Shown piece by piece: positions 1-9,003 of a stretch of DNA of 19,962 nt. The first letter of the stretch is position 1. Every line of letters begins with the position of its first letter. The position numbers were made by a program, and so were the translations under genes. The DNA is taken from positions 1 through 19,962 of the forward strand of contig CAIPFQ010000191.1 in NCBI GenBank assembly GCA_903864395.1. The letters are read 5' to 3'. The stretch comes from an uncultured Chlamydiae bacterium. GTDB lineage: Bacteria > Chlamydiota > Chlamydiia > Chlamydiales > SM23-39. The notes under the pieces are model-generated. The model saw only the letters and a program-made list of their open reading frames with translations, searched no databases and was not told where the DNA came from.

Positions 1-1
1 G

Positions 2-220
2 ACGTTGGTTCTTGGGATGCCTAATACAGAAGCAGATTGCAGAGAGCCAAGAGTTTCTTCCGAAGGGAATTTAGCGAAAAGTCTTCGCAATCTTCCTAAG
101 AAGGAATATTCGCTTGCAGCGCAAGTGAATGGCTACGCGCTCATTCGCTGCCAGCATGTCGTTGTGTTGGAATCGGCGCTCGATCAATTTCTATCGATTT
201 TGGGAGCTTTCAATGAATAA
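2..220 (+). CDS. rplD: 50S ribosomal protein L4, C-terminal part (5' truncated)
   Basis: Open from the left edge in frame 2 to a TAA at 218-220, so only about the last 72 residues are present. The tail carries the L4 C-terminal pattern: NLPKKEYSLAAQVNGYALI followed by an HVVVLESAL segment, which is the 'HVVVTESAL' end of the L4 fold. L4 binds 23S rRNA and lines the exit tunnel; in some bacteria it also represses its own operon. Its stop overlaps the rplW start by 8 nt (ATGAATAA), which suggests translational coupling. Position upstream of L23 agrees with the standard L3-L4-L23-L2 order. The real start lies outside the window. Confidence 0.9.
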   Translation, partial: TLVLGMPNTEADCREPRVSSEGNLAKSLRNLPKKEYSLAAQVNGYALIRCQHVVVLESALDQFLSILGAFNE

Positions 221-545
221 CCCCTACGAAATTATTAAAAGTCGACGCGTGACTGAAAAAAGCCGCGTCTTGGAAAATTTACAGCACGCGAAAAGCAATC
301 GGTCTCTGAGTCGATGCAACAAGCCAAAAGTAGTTTTCGATGTGCATCAGAAAGCGAATAAATCGGAAATCGCCTGGGCGATTGAACAGATTTATGCAAA
401 TAAAAACGTTAAAGTAACCGCTGTCAATACGATCTCTATCGGGCCGAAAGCAAGGCGCGTCAGAGGGTTTCTGGGGAAAACGGCGGGTCTGAAAAAGGCG
501 GTCGTGACTTTGCGACCTGGCGATACAATAGATGAACCAGCGTAA
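213..545 (+). CDS. rplW: 50S ribosomal protein L23
   Basis: 110 residues starting at ATG 213 (MNNPYEIIKSRRVTEKS), inside the end of rplD. A longer in-frame reading from position 129 exists but would overlap rplD by about 90 nt, so the short start is chosen. L23 features are the N-terminal 'I..R.VTEKS' motif, the central VFDVHQKANKSEI segment with an 'I...Y..V.AVNT' strand near residues 58-70, and a basic loop (GPKARRVRGFLGK). L23 sits at the tunnel exit and docks trigger factor and SRP. The length is normal. rplB follows after 10 nt with an AAGGAA ribosome site. Confidence 0.93.
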   Translation: MNNPYEIIKSRRVTEKSRVLENLQHAKSNRSLSRCNKPKVVFDVHQKANKSEIAWAIEQIYANKNVKVTAVNTISIGPKARRVRGFLGKTAGLKKAVVTLRPGDTIDEPA

Positions 546-555
546 GGAATAGAAT

Positions 556-1374
556 ATGCCGAAAATTTTTCGTCCTATGACACCGGGGCAACGCAGAATG
601 GTGATGCCAGTGTACTTAGAGTTGGATCCAAAGGAGACAGCTCCAAAGTTTCTTCTCAGTGCAAAAAAACGGACTAATGGTCGCAATCATCACGGCCATA
701 TCACAGTGCGCCATAAAGGGGGCGGACATAAACGAATGTTCCGCACAATCGATTTTAAGCGCGATAAAGAAAACATTCCCGCGAAAGTGGCTTCTGTCGA
801 TTATGATCCGAACCGCTCAGCTCTGATTGCCTTACTGCATTACCGCGATGGAGAAAAGCGTTATATCTTGGCTCCTCAAGGAATTAAGATAGGCGACATG
901 GTGGTTACGAGTGATGAGCCTCCTTTTCAAATCGGCTCTTGCATGAAGTTGAAATTTATGCCCGTCGGCTCTGTGATTCATAATGTTGAGCTATATCCAG
1001 GCAGGGGTGCGAAACTCGTTCGTTCCGCAGGTCTCTCCGCACAGCTTTTGGGTCGAACCAATGGGTATGCAACCGTTCGTATGCCGTCAGGAGAGGTTCG
1101 CTTAATCAATGAAGAGTGTCGAGCGACCTTTGGAGTTGTTTCCAATGCGGAACACAACTTACGTGTCCTTGGTAAAGCAGGGCGTGCAAGATGGATGGGG
1201 ATTCGTCCTACAGTGCGTGGAGTTCATATGAACCCAGTAGATCACCCTCATGGGGGCGGCGAGGGCCGGGGCAAGGGAAATCATCCTCAGTCTCCTTGGG
1301 CTCAGTTTGCGAAAGGATTTAGAACTCGTTCTCCGAAAAAGACGAGAAAATGGATCGTAAAGGAACGAAGGTAG
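556..1374 (+). CDS. rplB: 50S ribosomal protein L2
   Basis: 272 residues, full length for bacterial L2 (about 273-280). The N-terminal [10 protein letters not shown] resembles the usual 'KFKPTSPGRR' start. The RNA-binding middle holds the GRNHHGHIT and RHKGGGHKR motifs (about residues 42-60), and the C-terminal [12 protein letters not shown] (226-237) contains the His equivalent to E. coli H229, which lies near the peptidyl transferase centre. The basic C-terminus ends [10 protein letters not shown]2 helps subunit joining and the peptidyl transferase structure. It lies between L23 and S19, as in nearly all bacteria. Confidence 0.97.
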   Translation: MPKIFRPMTPGQRRMVMPVYLELDPKETAPKFLLSAKKRTNGRNHHGHITVRHKGGGHKRMFRTIDFKRDKENIPAKVASVDYDPNRSALIALLHYRDGEKRYILAPQGIKIGDMVVTSDEPPFQIGSCMKLKFMPVGSVIHNVELYPGRGAKLVRSAGLSAQLLGRTNGYATVRMPSGEVRLINEECRATFGVVSNAEHNLRVLGKAGRARWMGIRPTVRGVHMNPVDHPHGGGEGRGKGNHPQSPWAQFAKGFRTRSPKKTRKWIVKERR

Positions 1375-1378
1375 AGGC

Positions 1379-1678
1379 ATGGGAAGATCGTTAAAAAAAG
1401 GTCCTTTTGTGGATCACCACTTGATGGCTAAAATTCAAAAAGCTCTTCAAGAAGGTTCAAAAAAATCGATTAAAACTTGGTCGCGCAGATCAACGATTCT
1501 GCCTGATATGGTGGGACAAACGTTCGACGTACACAATGGGAAGAAATTTATTTCTGTCTATGTATCGGAAAATATGGTGGGTCATCGACTCGGTGAATTT
1601 TCCCCAACACGGCAGTTTAAAGGACACCCGAAAAAGACAGCAGCCTCAACGGCCAGCACACAGTCAGGAAAAGGATAA
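1379..1678 (+). CDS. rpsS: 30S ribosomal protein S19
   Basis: 99 residues beginning [12 protein letters not shown], the S19 signature start, followed by the '[14 protein letters not shown]' segment (about 34-47), the strand '[23 protein letters not shown]' and 'SPTRQFKGH'. S19 binds the head of the 30S subunit near the A site together with S13. It is a little longer than E. coli S19 (92 residues) because of a Thr/Ser/Ala-rich C-terminal extension. The start has a GGTAGAGG ribosome site overlapping the end of rplB, only 4 nt away. Confidence 0.96.
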   Translation: MGRSLKKGPFVDHHLMAKIQKALQEGSKKSIKTWSRRSTILPDMVGQTFDVHNGKKFISVYVSENMVGHRLGEFSPTRQFKGHPKKTAASTASTQSGKG

Positions 1679-1681
1679 ACC

Positions 1682-2020
1682 ATGAAAATGGCGAAAGCGA
1701 TTACGAGATATGTTCGAATTTCCCCGCGAAAAGCGCGTTATGCGGCTGATTTAATCCGGGGCTTAAGCGTAGAAAAAGCTTCGTTGCAGCTTATGTATTC
1801 GAAATTGCGCGGTGGAAGGCTCTTGAAAAGGACGCTTGACAGCGCAGTGGCCAATGCTGAAACGCAAATTGAAGCGAAGCGTGAAGAATTGAAAATTTAT
1901 GAAGTGCGTGTTGACCCGGGTCCAATTTTGAGACGCGCGAAACCACGCAGCCGAGGCTCCTCTGTTCCTGTGAATAAGAGAACGAGCCATTTCACAATCA
2001 TTGTAGCTAAAGAGAGTTAG
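1682..2020 (+). CDS. rplV: 50S ribosomal protein L22
   Basis: 112 residues. 'RYVRISPRKARYAADLIRG' (about 9-27) is the L22 N-terminal motif, 'DSAVANAE' is its central helix, and 'RAKPRSRGSSVPVNKRTSHFTIIV' is the extended beta-hairpin that reaches into the exit tunnel, the place where macrolide-resistance changes occur in other bacteria. ATG 1682 is kept over ATG 1688 because an AAGGA ribosome site lies about 6 nt ahead of it. The gap to rpsS is 3 nt and to rpsC 6 nt. Confidence 0.95.
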   Translation: MKMAKAITRYVRISPRKARYAADLIRGLSVEKASLQLMYSKLRGGRLLKRTLDSAVANAETQIEAKREELKIYEVRVDPGPILRRAKPRSRGSSVPVNKRTSHFTIIVAKES

Positions 2021-2026
2021 GGAAGC

Positions 2027-2683
2027 ATGGGACAAAAAGTATCTCCGATAGGATTTCGGCTGGTGCGTCGCAAGCGCTGGCTGTCGAATTGGTTTGCCAA
2101 CAAACAAGAGTTTGGTAACCTGATCGGCGAAGACCTGAAAATTAGGAAGTTTTTGACACCGAAGAGCGCTTGCCAAGGAGCTTCCCGTTTTCAAATTAAG
2201 CGGATGAGCGGAAAAATCGAAGTGACGATTGTCACCGCGCGTCCAGGGTTAGTGATCGGTAAAAAAGGGGCCGAAATCGACGTTCTGAAAAATGAACTGC
2301 GACAGCTGACGGGCAAAGAAGTATGGATCGAAGTTGAGGAAGTTAAACGCCCTGACTTAGAGGCAAAACTTGTCGCTGAACAAATTGCAAAACAACTAGA
2401 GCGACGAATTCCCTTCCGAAGAGTTTTGAAAAAAGCGATGCAGACCTCTATGGATGCTGGCGCGGCAGGAATCAAGGTTCAAATTTCTGGCCGTATTGGC
2501 GGCGCGGAGATCGCTCGCGTGGAGTGGTATAAAGAAGGGAGAATTCCCCTTCATACCCTGCGCGCCGATATTGATTATTCTCCTGGACGTGCAGAAACGA
2601 CGTATGGGTCGATTGGGGTCAAAGTTTGGATTAACCGAGGCGAGGAGATTCTCGCTCCTGCTAAAACAGTAGTTGGAGGGTAA
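2027..2683 (+). CDS. rpsC: 30S ribosomal protein S3
   Basis: 218 residues. Starts [13 protein letters not shown] as S3 does. The type-II KH domain is centred on [10 protein letters not shown], with the GKKG loop at residues 78-81. The C-terminal S3 domain is seen in '[18 protein letters not shown]' and 'HTLRADIDY' (about 150-185), then '[13 protein letters not shown]'. S3 lies at the mRNA entry channel and takes part in the ribosomal helicase activity. Length is close to E. coli S3 (233), with a slightly short C-terminus. rplP begins 3 nt later. Confidence 0.97.
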   Translation: MGQKVSPIGFRLVRRKRWLSNWFANKQEFGNLIGEDLKIRKFLTPKSACQGASRFQIKRMSGKIEVTIVTARPGLVIGKKGAEIDVLKNELRQLTGKEVWIEVEEVKRPDLEAKLVAEQIAKQLERRIPFRRVLKKAMQTSMDAGAAGIKVQISGRIGGAEIARVEWYKEGRIPLHTLRADIDYSPGRAETTYGSIGVKVWINRGEEILAPAKTVVGG

Positions 2684-2685
2684 TC

Positions 2686-3105
2686 ATGGCTTTAGCTCCA
2701 AAAAAATCTAAGTTTAGAAAACAGCAGAAAGGCAGTATGCAGGGTCTTTCAAAAGCTGGAAATTTTATTGAGTTTGGCGACTATGGAATGCAAGCGCTCG
2801 ATCGCTGCTGGCTTACAGCCCAGCAAATTGAAGCGTGTCGTGTAACCATCAGCCGAACCTTTAGCCGTAAGGGACAGGTTTGGATTCGGGTATTTCCCGA
2901 CAAACCAGTTTCTAAAAAGCCCGCTGAAACTCGGATGGGAACAGGCAAGGGTGCTGTAGATCATTATGTGGCTACAGTTCGTCCAGGGCGAATCATTTTT
3001 GAGGTAGGTGGCGTGACTCGAGAAGAGGCTCAGCTCGCTTTGCGTCTTGCGGCCGCGAAATTGCCCTTAAAAACGAAGTTTGTAGGTCGATTGGAGAGGG
3101 TGTAG
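2686..3105 (+). CDS. rplP: 50S ribosomal protein L16
   Basis: 139 residues. '[11 protein letters not shown]' at the N-terminus replaces the usual 'PKRTKYRKQHRG'. '[24 protein letters not shown]' (about 30-53) and '[24 protein letters not shown]' follow. The latter holds the RMG(K/T)GKG loop that approaches the A-site tRNA; its Arg is hydroxylated in E. coli. L16 is a late-assembly protein needed for peptidyl transferase activity. The Thr in RMGTGKG, where Lys is usual, is a small deviation. Translation starts after a GGAGGG ribosome site. rpmC follows after 3 nt. Confidence 0.96.
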   Translation: MALAPKKSKFRKQQKGSMQGLSKAGNFIEFGDYGMQALDRCWLTAQQIEACRVTISRTFSRKGQVWIRVFPDKPVSKKPAETRMGTGKGAVDHYVATVRPGRIIFEVGGVTREEAQLALRLAAAKLPLKTKFVGRLERV

Positions 3106-3108
3106 AAT

Positions 3109-3336
3109 ATGGCAACAGATAAAAGGAAGAAAGACTTAAACAATGAGTCAATACAGTCGCTGCAAGCGTTTGTTCTCGATCTTGATCGAGAGATTTTTGC
3201 TCTCCGCAATGACTTAGCGCTCAATCGAAAGCTCGAGAAGCCGCATCTCATTAAAGAAAAAAGAAGAGAGAAGGCGAGAACTTTAACGATGTTGACCTTA
3301 AAACAGCGGTCTCTCATCGCAGGCAAGGAGGCCTAA
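3109..3336 (+). CDS. rpmC: 50S ribosomal protein L29
   Basis: 75 residues, mainly two predicted helices: '[33 protein letters not shown]' continuing into '[19 protein letters not shown]'. The second carries the pattern of the L29 motif 'IR..RR.IAR..TVL'. L29 sits by L23 at the tunnel exit. Identification rests on helical pattern and position between L16 and S17, since L29 is poorly conserved. The TAA stop and the rpsQ ATG share one base (TAATG, 3334-3338), so the two are probably coupled. Confidence 0.88.
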   Translation: MATDKRKKDLNNESIQSLQAFVLDLDREIFALRNDLALNRKLEKPHLIKEKRREKARTLTMLTLKQRSLIAGKEA

Positions 3337-3605
3337 TGGAGAACAAAAATCAGAAGAGTGGACAAGAGCGCGGACAGCGAAAAGAAAATATTGGAGTTGT
3401 TGTCTCTAACAAGATGAACAAAACAGTAGCTGTGGCAGTGACGCGCAAGATGCGCCATCCCCGCTACGAGAAAGTGTTCGAACGAACGAATAAATATTAT
3501 GCGCATGACGAGAGTAACTCTCTCGCTATTGGTCAGAAAGTGAGGATCGTGGAAACACGTCCCCTTTCAAAGCTGAAAAGATGGCGTGTTGTTGAGACAA
3601 TGTAG
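3336..3605 (+). CDS. rpsQ: 30S ribosomal protein S17
   Basis: 89 residues. After a polar, Gln/Lys-rich N-terminal extension of about 17 residues comes the S17 OB-fold: '[41 protein letters not shown]', then '[23 protein letters not shown]', the S17 signature region. S17 binds 16S rRNA helices 7 and 11 and acts early in 30S assembly. A near-perfect AAGGAGG ribosome site lies inside the end of rpmC, one of the strongest in the operon. Confidence 0.95.
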   Translation: MENKNQKSGQERGQRKENIGVVVSNKMNKTVAVAVTRKMRHPRYEKVFERTNKYYAHDESNSLAIGQKVRIVETRPLSKLKRWRVVETM

Positions 3606-3613
3606 GAAGTATT

Positions 3614-3982
3614 ATGATACAGCAAGAAACGGATCTTGAAGTAGCGGATAACACGGGGGCAAAGCGCGTCCGGTGTTTTAAAGTTCTAGGAGGATCGCGC
3701 AGGCGTTATGCCTATGTGGGCGACATTATTGTTTGCTCCATTAAAGAAGCTGATCCAAAAGGGGCTGTGAAGAAGGGCGATGTCGTGAAAGCGGTGATTG
3801 TTCGAACGAAAGGATATATCCGAAGACCCGACGGATCTTGTCTCCGATTTTATGACAACAGTTGCGTTATTATCGATGACAAGAATAATCCACGCGGAAC
3901 TCGTATTTTCGGGCCCGTGGCGCGAGAAGTAAAAGACAAAGGGTTCAGCAAGATAGGTTCTTTAGCACCAGAGGTAATATAA
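3614..3982 (+). CDS. rplN: 50S ribosomal protein L14
   Basis: 122 residues, exactly the usual L14 size. '[27 protein letters not shown]' is the canonical start. '[31 protein letters not shown]' forms the five-stranded barrel, and '[22 protein letters not shown]' holds the L14 signature. L14 contacts 16S rRNA in the intersubunit bridge and is the docking site for ribosomal silencing factor RsfS. The gap to rpsQ is 8 nt with a GGAAG ribosome site. Confidence 0.97.
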   Translation: MIQQETDLEVADNTGAKRVRCFKVLGGSRRRYAYVGDIIVCSIKEADPKGAVKKGDVVKAVIVRTKGYIRRPDGSCLRFYDNSCVIIDDKNNPRGTRIFGPVAREVKDKGFSKIGSLAPEVI

Positions 3983-3984
3983 CC

Positions 3985-4314
3985 ATGAGTAAGTGGATTC
4001 GAAAAGGCGACCGCGTAAAAGTGATCGCAGGCAATAGTAAAGGCAGAATCGGGGAAGTTTTGGGTCGCACGGAAGATCGCGTGCTGATTCAAAACGTAAA
4101 TATCCGTAAAAAACATCTGAAGAGAACCCAGGAAAGTCAGGGGCCTAGAATTATTGAAATGGAAGTTCCTATTCATATTTCGAATGTGGCTCTTTGCGAT
4201 CCAGAAGGCAATATTCTGAAAATTAGCGTGCGGCAAAAAGACGGAGAGAGAGAGCTTGTTTATAAGACGGGTGCTCAAAGTATTCTTTATCGCAACGTGA
4301 AAAAACCAGCTTGA
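3985..4314 (+). CDS. rplX: 50S ribosomal protein L24
   Basis: 109 residues with an N-terminal KOW motif, '[24 protein letters not shown]' (about 5-28). Then comes '[33 protein letters not shown]', which matches the L24 pattern 'N...KH.KP.....GGI...E.PIH.SNV.L'. L24 starts 50S assembly and lies near the tunnel exit. An AGAGG ribosome site sits inside the last codons of rplN. The stop at 4312-4314 abuts the ribosome site of rplE. Confidence 0.96.
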   Translation: MSKWIRKGDRVKVIAGNSKGRIGEVLGRTEDRVLIQNVNIRKKHLKRTQESQGPRIIEMEVPIHISNVALCDPEGNILKISVRQKDGERELVYKTGAQSILYRNVKKPA

Positions 4315-4327
4315 GAGAATGAGAACC

Positions 4328-4870
4328 ATGTCGAGATTATACAAAAAGTACAAAGAAGAAATTCTGACGGAGCTAAAGACTCGTCATCCTGAAAAGAACG
4401 TAATGTCTTTTCCAGTCCTAAAGAAAATTGTGATTAGTATGGGACTCGGAGATGCGTTAAAAGACAAAAACGCTTTGCAAGAACATAGCGAAGAGCTGAT
4501 GTTGCTCTCTGGCCAAAAGCCTATTGTGACTCGAGCAAAGAAAGCGATTTCTAATTTCAAGTTGAGAGAAGATCAACCTGTAGGTTTGATGGTAACGCTG
4601 CGTGGGAAGAGAATGTATGATTTTCTCGACCGCTTTTGTCATGTTGTCTCTCCAAGGATTCGCGATTTTCGCGGGTTTAGCGATAAGTGTGATGGACGAG
4701 GCAGTTATAACTTTGGCCTTTCAGATCAGCAGGTATTCCCTGAAATTAATCTTGATAAAGTGAAAAGACAGCAAGGGATGAACGTGACAATTGTAACGAG
4801 TGCGCTGAATGATGCAGATTGCGTAGAGCTGCTTACTTTATTAGCATTTCCATTTAAGACAGCTAGCTGA
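4328..4870 (+). CDS. rplE: 50S ribosomal protein L5
   Basis: 180 residues from ATG 4328 ([16 protein letters not shown]). An in-frame ATG at 4319 would add MRT, but the GAGAG ribosome site at 4313-4317 is 1 nt from that codon and 10 nt from 4328, and 180 residues is the usual L5 size. L5 marks are '[19 protein letters not shown]', '[26 protein letters not shown]', '[14 protein letters not shown]' and '[10 protein letters not shown]'. L5 binds 5S rRNA and contacts the P-site tRNA. The next gene is rpsH: rpsN, which usually stands between L5 and S8, is absent. Confidence 0.95.
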   Translation: MSRLYKKYKEEILTELKTRHPEKNVMSFPVLKKIVISMGLGDALKDKNALQEHSEELMLLSGQKPIVTRAKKAISNFKLREDQPVGLMVTLRGKRMYDFLDRFCHVVSPRIRDFRGFSDKCDGRGSYNFGLSDQQVFPEINLDKVKRQQGMNVTIVTSALNDADCVELLTLLAFPFKTAS

Positions 4871-4887
4871 GAGGAGAAAAGGAATTT

Positions 4888-5280
4888 ATGGCATTTAATG
4901 ATCCGATTGCAGAACTCTTAACGAAGATTCGCAATGCTACAAGAGCGCAACACAGGTACGTGGACCTCGGGTTTAGCAAAAATAAAGTGAGGATTCTAGA
5001 GCTCTTAAGAAATCATGGTTTTATTGACAATGTTCTGGTGAATGAAACTGAATTTAAGATTAGAGTTTTTCTCCGTTATACAAAAGATCGTCGGTCTGTA
5101 ATCCACGATTTGCAACGCGTGTCTAAGTGTGGAATGCGCCGGTATGTAGGATATCAAGAGATTCCTCGAGTATTCAATGGAATGGGGCTGTGCCTTGTAT
5201 CGACGCCTAAAGGGATTGTCGATGGCGAAACAGCTCGTAATTTAAAAGTGGGTGGGGAACTGCTCTGCACGATTTGGTAA
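4888..5280 (+). CDS. rpsH: 30S ribosomal protein S8
   Basis: 130 residues, standard length. 'DPIAELLTKIRNATRA' is the S8 N-terminal motif, and 'ISKPG-RR'-type sequence appears as 'RVSKCGMRRYVGYQEIPRVFNGMGLCLVSTPKGIVDG'. The end 'ARNLKVGGELLCTIW' matches the usual GEVLCYVW. S8 binds 16S rRNA helix 21 and, in E. coli, represses the spc operon. The usual 'SKPG' appears here as 'SKCG'. The gap to rplE is 17 nt and contains GAGAGGAG and AAGGAA ribosome-site-like runs. Confidence 0.96.
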   Translation: MAFNDPIAELLTKIRNATRAQHRYVDLGFSKNKVRILELLRNHGFIDNVLVNETEFKIRVFLRYTKDRRSVIHDLQRVSKCGMRRYVGYQEIPRVFNGMGLCLVSTPKGIVDGETARNLKVGGELLCTIW

Positions 5281-5295
5281 CAAGGATATAAGGAC

Positions 5296-5850
5296 ATGTC
5301 GAGACTGGGAAAAGCGCCAATACAAATTCCAAAAGGCGCGGAAATTAAGATGACGAAAGAAGGTTCTGTTCATGTGAAAGGGCCTAAAGGGGCACTCGAT
5401 CTTCAGCTTCCTAAGGGATTGCAACTGACAGTGGAAGGCGACCTTGCGACTCTTGAGCGTGACGAGAAAGAAATGCCGAACAGCGCTTTGCACGGATTAT
5501 TTCGATCGCTGATCAAAAATCAAGTGATTGGTGTGACGGATGGCTTTGAGGTTCGTCTGACAATGATTGGCGTGGGATACCGCGCGAATATACAAGGGAC
5601 GAAACTCGATTTGAGCGTGGGGCTCTCTCATCCAACGCAAATTGATATTCCAAAAACAATTCAAGTCACCCTAGATAAAGGGACTTTGATTGTGATTAAA
5701 GGATGTGACAAGCGGGAAGTGGGTCAATTCGCAGCGACAGTGAGAGCGATTAAGCCGCCAGAGCCTTATAAAGGCAAAGGCATTCGTTACGAAAACGAAT
5801 ACGTTCGTAAAAAAGAAGGCAAAGCAGCTAAAGGGAAAACATCACCTTAA
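5296..5850 (+). CDS. rplF: 50S ribosomal protein L6
   Basis: 184 residues. 'MSRLGKAPIQIPKGAEI' is the L6 start. Two repeated L6 domains follow: the first with 'VKGPKGALDLQLPKGLQL', the second with 'VGYRANIQGTKLDLSVGLSHP', 'IKGCDKREVGQFAATVRAIKPPEPYKGKGIRYENEYVRKKEGK'. The latter is the conserved L6 C-terminal signature near the factor-binding site. L6 contacts the sarcin-ricin loop region. Length is normal (about 177-184). Ribosome site AAGGA. Confidence 0.97.
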   Translation: MSRLGKAPIQIPKGAEIKMTKEGSVHVKGPKGALDLQLPKGLQLTVEGDLATLERDEKEMPNSALHGLFRSLIKNQVIGVTDGFEVRLTMIGVGYRANIQGTKLDLSVGLSHPTQIDIPKTIQVTLDKGTLIVIKGCDKREVGQFAATVRAIKPPEPYKGKGIRYENEYVRKKEGKAAKGKTSP

Positions 5851-5858
5851 GGTCAATT

Positions 5859-6218
5859 ATGGATAATGGTAAAATAAGACGTGCAAACGCACGCAAAAAA
5901 CGGATGATGAGAGTGCGTAGAGCGCTGCGGGGCACTGGTGTAAGGCCTAGATTGTCGGTATTGAAAACGAATGCGCATATTTATGCGCAGTTAATCAATG
6001 ACGAGCAAGGGGTTACACTAGCTGGGATTGGTACTCTTTCAGAGGGTCACAAAATGCGAAGATCGAAAGATGCCGCTCGACACATTGGGCAACAGATCGC
6101 TGAACTTGCAAAGAAGTGTGGTGTGCAGGCGGTGCTTTTTGATCGTGGACGTTATAAATATCATGGCATCGTAGCAGAGCTGGCTTCGGCCGCTCGTGAA
6201 GCTGGTTTACAATTCTAA
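5859..6218 (+). CDS. rplR: 50S ribosomal protein L18
   Basis: 119 residues. The basic N-terminus (NARKKRMMRVRRALRGTG) is followed by 'RPRLSVLKTNAHIYAQLINDEQGVTLAGIGTLS', the typical L18 strand pair (usual 'RPRLSVFRSN.HIYAQ.IDD..G.TL..ASTL'). The end 'AVLFDRGRYKYHGIVAELASAAREAGLQF' matches the usual '[26 protein letters not shown].F'. L18 binds 5S rRNA with L5 in the central protuberance. The gap to rplF is 8 nt. Confidence 0.97.
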   Translation: MDNGKIRRANARKKRMMRVRRALRGTGVRPRLSVLKTNAHIYAQLINDEQGVTLAGIGTLSEGHKMRRSKDAARHIGQQIAELAKKCGVQAVLFDRGRYKYHGIVAELASAAREAGLQF

Positions 6219-6227
6219 GGAAAAAAC

Positions 6228-6740
6228 ATGGCAAAAACCCTTGAGAAAAAACGCCAAGAAGACTTTGGCACCGAGTTCGAGGAGAAAGTTCTCTATATTA
6301 ATCGCTGCGCAAAAGTAGTCAAAGGGGGCAGAAAATTTAGTTTTTCCGCTTTGATTCTCGTCGGCGATGGACAGGGGCATGTAGGCTACGGCTATGCGAA
6401 GGCGAACGAGGTTTCTGACGCCATTCGCAAAGGTTCTGAATCCGCCCGCAAAAATATTTACACTATTGAGATGGAAGGAACTACAATTCCTCATGACATT
6501 CAAGTAGACTGGGATGGGGCTGCGATTCTTTTAAAGCCTGCAGGCCCTGGAACTGGGATTGTCGCGGGCTCGAAAGTGCGCTCCGTATTAGAGCTTGGAG
6601 GCGTGAAGGATGTGATTGCGAAGAGCTTAGGTTCTAGCAATCCGGTCAATTTGGTGAAAGCGACCTTTAAAGCATTGCGACAGCTGCGCAACAGAGCTCA
6701 GTATCTCGCACAAAGAGAAAGGAGAGTTTCACATGACTAA
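6228..6740 (+). CDS. rpsE: 30S ribosomal protein S5
   Basis: 170 residues. The N-terminal double-stranded-RNA-binding-like domain shows 'INRCAKVVKGGRKFSFSAL' and 'VGDGQGHVGYGYAKANEVSDAIRKG' (about 25-70). The C-terminal domain has 'ILLKPAGPGTGIVAGSKVRSVLELGGVKDV' and 'KSLGSSNPVNLVKATFKAL'. S5 works in decoding accuracy and mRNA unwinding with S3 and S4. Its last codons overlap the rplO start by 8 nt (ATGACTAA, 6733-6740), the same coupling arrangement as rplD/rplW. No rpmD (L30) lies between S5 and L15. Confidence 0.97.
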   Translation: MAKTLEKKRQEDFGTEFEEKVLYINRCAKVVKGGRKFSFSALILVGDGQGHVGYGYAKANEVSDAIRKGSESARKNIYTIEMEGTTIPHDIQVDWDGAAILLKPAGPGTGIVAGSKVRSVLELGGVKDVIAKSLGSSNPVNLVKATFKALRQLRNRAQYLAQRERRVSHD

Positions 6741-7188
6741 TTTAGCGCAACTGAGAAATACTTCCAGGCCTACGAAGAAGTCTCGGCGTATTGGACGAGG
6801 CATCGGGTCTAAACGAGGAGCCACCTGCGGTCGCGGAGGCAATGGGGACAGTTCTAGACAAGGATATCGCAAGAGATTTGGATATGAAGGCGGTCAAGTG
6901 CCTTTATATAGAAAACTTCCGATCCGCGGATTTACTAGAGGTCGATTTGTTAAAGCGTCAGCGGCCATTGGTTTGTCGACGATTGAAGAACATTTCAAGG
7001 ATGGAGAAATTGTCAATATGACATCTCTTCGTGAAAAAAAGTTGATTCCTCGACGACTTCCTGGCGGGATTAAAATCCTTGCGAATGGAGATCTGACAAG
7101 GAAAGTTACGATTGAGGCGCAAGCTTTTTCAGAGGCTGCTTTGAAAAAGATTCAAGAAAAGTCCATTTCGTATACAATAGTGGCCTAA
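6733..7188 (+). CDS. rplO: 50S ribosomal protein L15
   Basis: 151 residues. The Gly/Arg-rich N-terminal RNA-binding tail 'SRRIGRGIGSKRGATCGRGGNGDSSRQGYRKRFGYEGGQVPLYRKLPIRGF' (about 17-67, read in parts) carries the L15 signature 'FEGGQ.PL.RRLPKRGF'. The C-terminal half ends in the L18e-like domain 'GGIKILANGDLTRKVTIEAQAFSEAALKKIQ'. L15 acts late in 50S assembly. It starts within the last codons of rpsE with a GGAGAG ribosome site. secY follows after 12 nt. Confidence 0.95.
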   Translation: MTNLAQLRNTSRPTKKSRRIGRGIGSKRGATCGRGGNGDSSRQGYRKRFGYEGGQVPLYRKLPIRGFTRGRFVKASAAIGLSTIEEHFKDGEIVNMTSLREKKLIPRRLPGGIKILANGDLTRKVTIEAQAFSEAALKKIQEKSISYTIVA

Positions 7189-7200
7189 ACGGGAAATATT

Positions 7201-8571
7201 ATGATAGAGTCCATTCGGCGCATTTTTTCAATTCCAGAGTTGCGCATCAAAATATTCACAACGTGTATTTTGCTTGCAGTGTGCCGAGTTGGAACCTATA
7301 TCCCTGTCCCTGGGATTAACGGGGATGTAGCGATTAGCCTCTTCAAATTTGCATCAGGAGGGGGGCAAAATTTATTTCAGCTGTTTGATATTTTTTCTGG
7401 TGGAGCCTTTGCTAAAATGACGGTGCTCGCTCTCGGCGTGGTTCCCTATATTTCAGCTTCAATTATTATTCAGCTCTTGATTGCGCTTGTCCCGAGTATT
7501 CAAAGAGAAGTTCGAGAGAGTCCTGATCAAGGAAAACGAAAACTTTCAAAATGGACGCGACTGGCTACCTTAGTCTTAGCTCTTTTTCAGTCAGGTCTTT
7601 TCGCGAGGCACGTGGTGCGCATTAGCCTTGCAACACCTGGCGTGATTGTTCCAGAATTATTGGATGTTACTTTGTTTGGGATGCCATGGCTTTTTTATCT
7701 CACTGTCATGGTCACGATGACCTCTGGAACGCTTTTCCTGATGTGGATTGGAGAGCAAATTACAGAAAAAGGGGTGGGAAATGGCATTAGCTTAGTGATT
7801 GCTCTTGGCATCCTCTCTTCTTTTCCTAGTGTGATTGGGTCTATCATCCACCAGCTAAACCTAGAATCTCAAGAAGCAGGACAGATCACTTTTGTAACTT
7901 TGTTGATTCTTTGCTGCCTTTTTGTTCTCATCGCAGTCGGAACAATTTTGGTGATTCAAGGGCAACGAAGAATCCCTCTCCAGTACGCAAGGCGTATTGT
8001 AGGTCGCCATGAAGTGCAAGGGGGAAATTCCCATATTCCATTAAAAGTGAATTATGCTGGCGTGATTCCCGTTATCTTTGCTTCTTCTTTCCTGATGTTT
8101 CCAGCGACAATTGGTCAGTTTATTGGTCGGGGCACTTGGATGGGACAATTTTCAAACTACTTATCCCCAGGCTCCTGGGTGTATACACTCCTGTATGTCC
8201 TTTTAATCATTGGATTTACCTATTTTTGGACAGCCACACAATTTAAGCCAGAGCAAATTGCCTCTGATATGAAAAAAAACGGAGCTTTTATCCCTGGAAT
8301 TCGACAAGGAAGACCGACACAAGATTTTCTTGAACAGACAATGAGTCGGATTACCTTATTTGGAGCTTTATTTCTTGCGATGATCGCGATCCTCCCCACG
8401 TTAGTGGGAAGACTTTTGGGAGTGGATGCTAATATTAGCCAATTTTTTGGCGGCACCTCTCTTTTGATTCTCGTCGGTGTCATTTTGGATACGACGAAAC
8501 AGATTGAGTCTCATCTTCTTATGAAAAGATATGAGGGCTTTATGACAAAAAGCCGGCTCAAGGGAAGATAA
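7201..8571 (+). CDS. secY: Protein translocase subunit SecY
   Basis: 456 residues forming the inner-membrane channel of the Sec translocon. The N-terminus '[15 protein letters not shown]' leads into about ten hydrophobic segments. Recognisable SecY signatures include '[11 protein letters not shown]' after TM1, '[37 protein letters not shown]' (plug/TM2 region), '[19 protein letters not shown]' (about 182-200), the cytosolic loop '[13 protein letters not shown]' and '[21 protein letters not shown]' in the large cytosolic loop near residue 350. The C-terminus is basic. A 47-nt gap, the largest in the block, separates it from rpsM. Confidence 0.97.
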   Translation: MIESIRRIFSIPELRIKIFTTCILLAVCRVGTYIPVPGINGDVAISLFKFASGGGQNLFQLFDIFSGGAFAKMTVLALGVVPYISASIIIQLLIALVPSIQREVRESPDQGKRKLSKWTRLATLVLALFQSGLFARHVVRISLATPGVIVPELLDVTLFGMPWLFYLTVMVTMTSGTLFLMWIGEQITEKGVGNGISLVIALGILSSFPSVIGSIIHQLNLESQEAGQITFVTLLILCCLFVLIAVGTILVIQGQRRIPLQYARRIVGRHEVQGGNSHIPLKVNYAGVIPVIFASSFLMFPATIGQFIGRGTWMGQFSNYLSPGSWVYTLLYVLLIIGFTYFWTATQFKPEQIASDMKKNGAFIPGIRQGRPTQDFLEQTMSRITLFGALFLAMIAILPTLVGRLLGVDANISQFFGGTSLLILVGVILDTTKQIESHLLMKRYEGFMTKSRLKGR

Positions 8572-8618
8572 CTCATTGTACATTAACAAGTTTCTATGTT
8601 ATTTTTAAGGACAAAGAC

Positions 8619-8987
8619 ATGCCTAGAGTGATAGGAATCGATATACCAGACAATAAGCGCTTGGAAGTGAGCTTGACCTATATTTATGGGATAGGCAGAA
8701 AGCTTTCGAATCAAGTAATAGAAAAGCTCGGACTTGATAAGAATATGCGCGCCCGAGGACTGACGGAAGATGATATTGCGCGGCTGAACGCCACTCTCAC
8801 CAGCGAATATTTGGTGGAAGGTGACTTAAGACGCCAAGTTCAAAATAATATCAAGCGATTGATTGGCATCCATTGTTATCGTGGAATCCGGCATCGTGTT
8901 GGTCTACCTGTTCGCGGGCAAAGAACGCGAACAAATGCACGGACAAGAAAAGGCAAGAGAAAGACCGTTGCCAACAAGAAAATTTAA
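8619..8987 (+). CDS. rpsM: 30S ribosomal protein S13
   Basis: 122 residues. '[26 protein letters not shown]' is the S13 start. The helical core 'LTEDDIARL' and '[46 protein letters not shown]' contains the signature '[16 protein letters not shown]'. S13 in the 30S head contacts L5/L31 bridges and the P-site tRNA. The 47-nt gap from secY, where rpmJ often sits in other bacteria, contains no L36 reading frame; it may hold a secondary promoter, but I see no convincing hexamers. Ribosome site AAGGA. Confidence 0.97.
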   Translation: MPRVIGIDIPDNKRLEVSLTYIYGIGRKLSNQVIEKLGLDKNMRARGLTEDDIARLNATLTSEYLVEGDLRRQVQNNIKRLIGIHCYRGIRHRVGLPVRGQRTRTNARTRKGKRKTVANKKI

Positions 8988-9003
8988 GTAGAGGAGAACC
9001 CCC

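Noticed and set aside
3850..4353. 167-codon open frame on the - strand over rplN/rplX/rplE
   Set aside because: Shadow of three conserved ribosomal genes; the composition is like other antisense frames here and no motif is visible.
8572..8618. Promoter in the secY-rpsM gap (TTGTAC with TGTTAT)
   Set aside because: Spacing is only 15 nt and the -10 is weak; the gap is AT-rich so chance matches are likely. Not strong enough to list.
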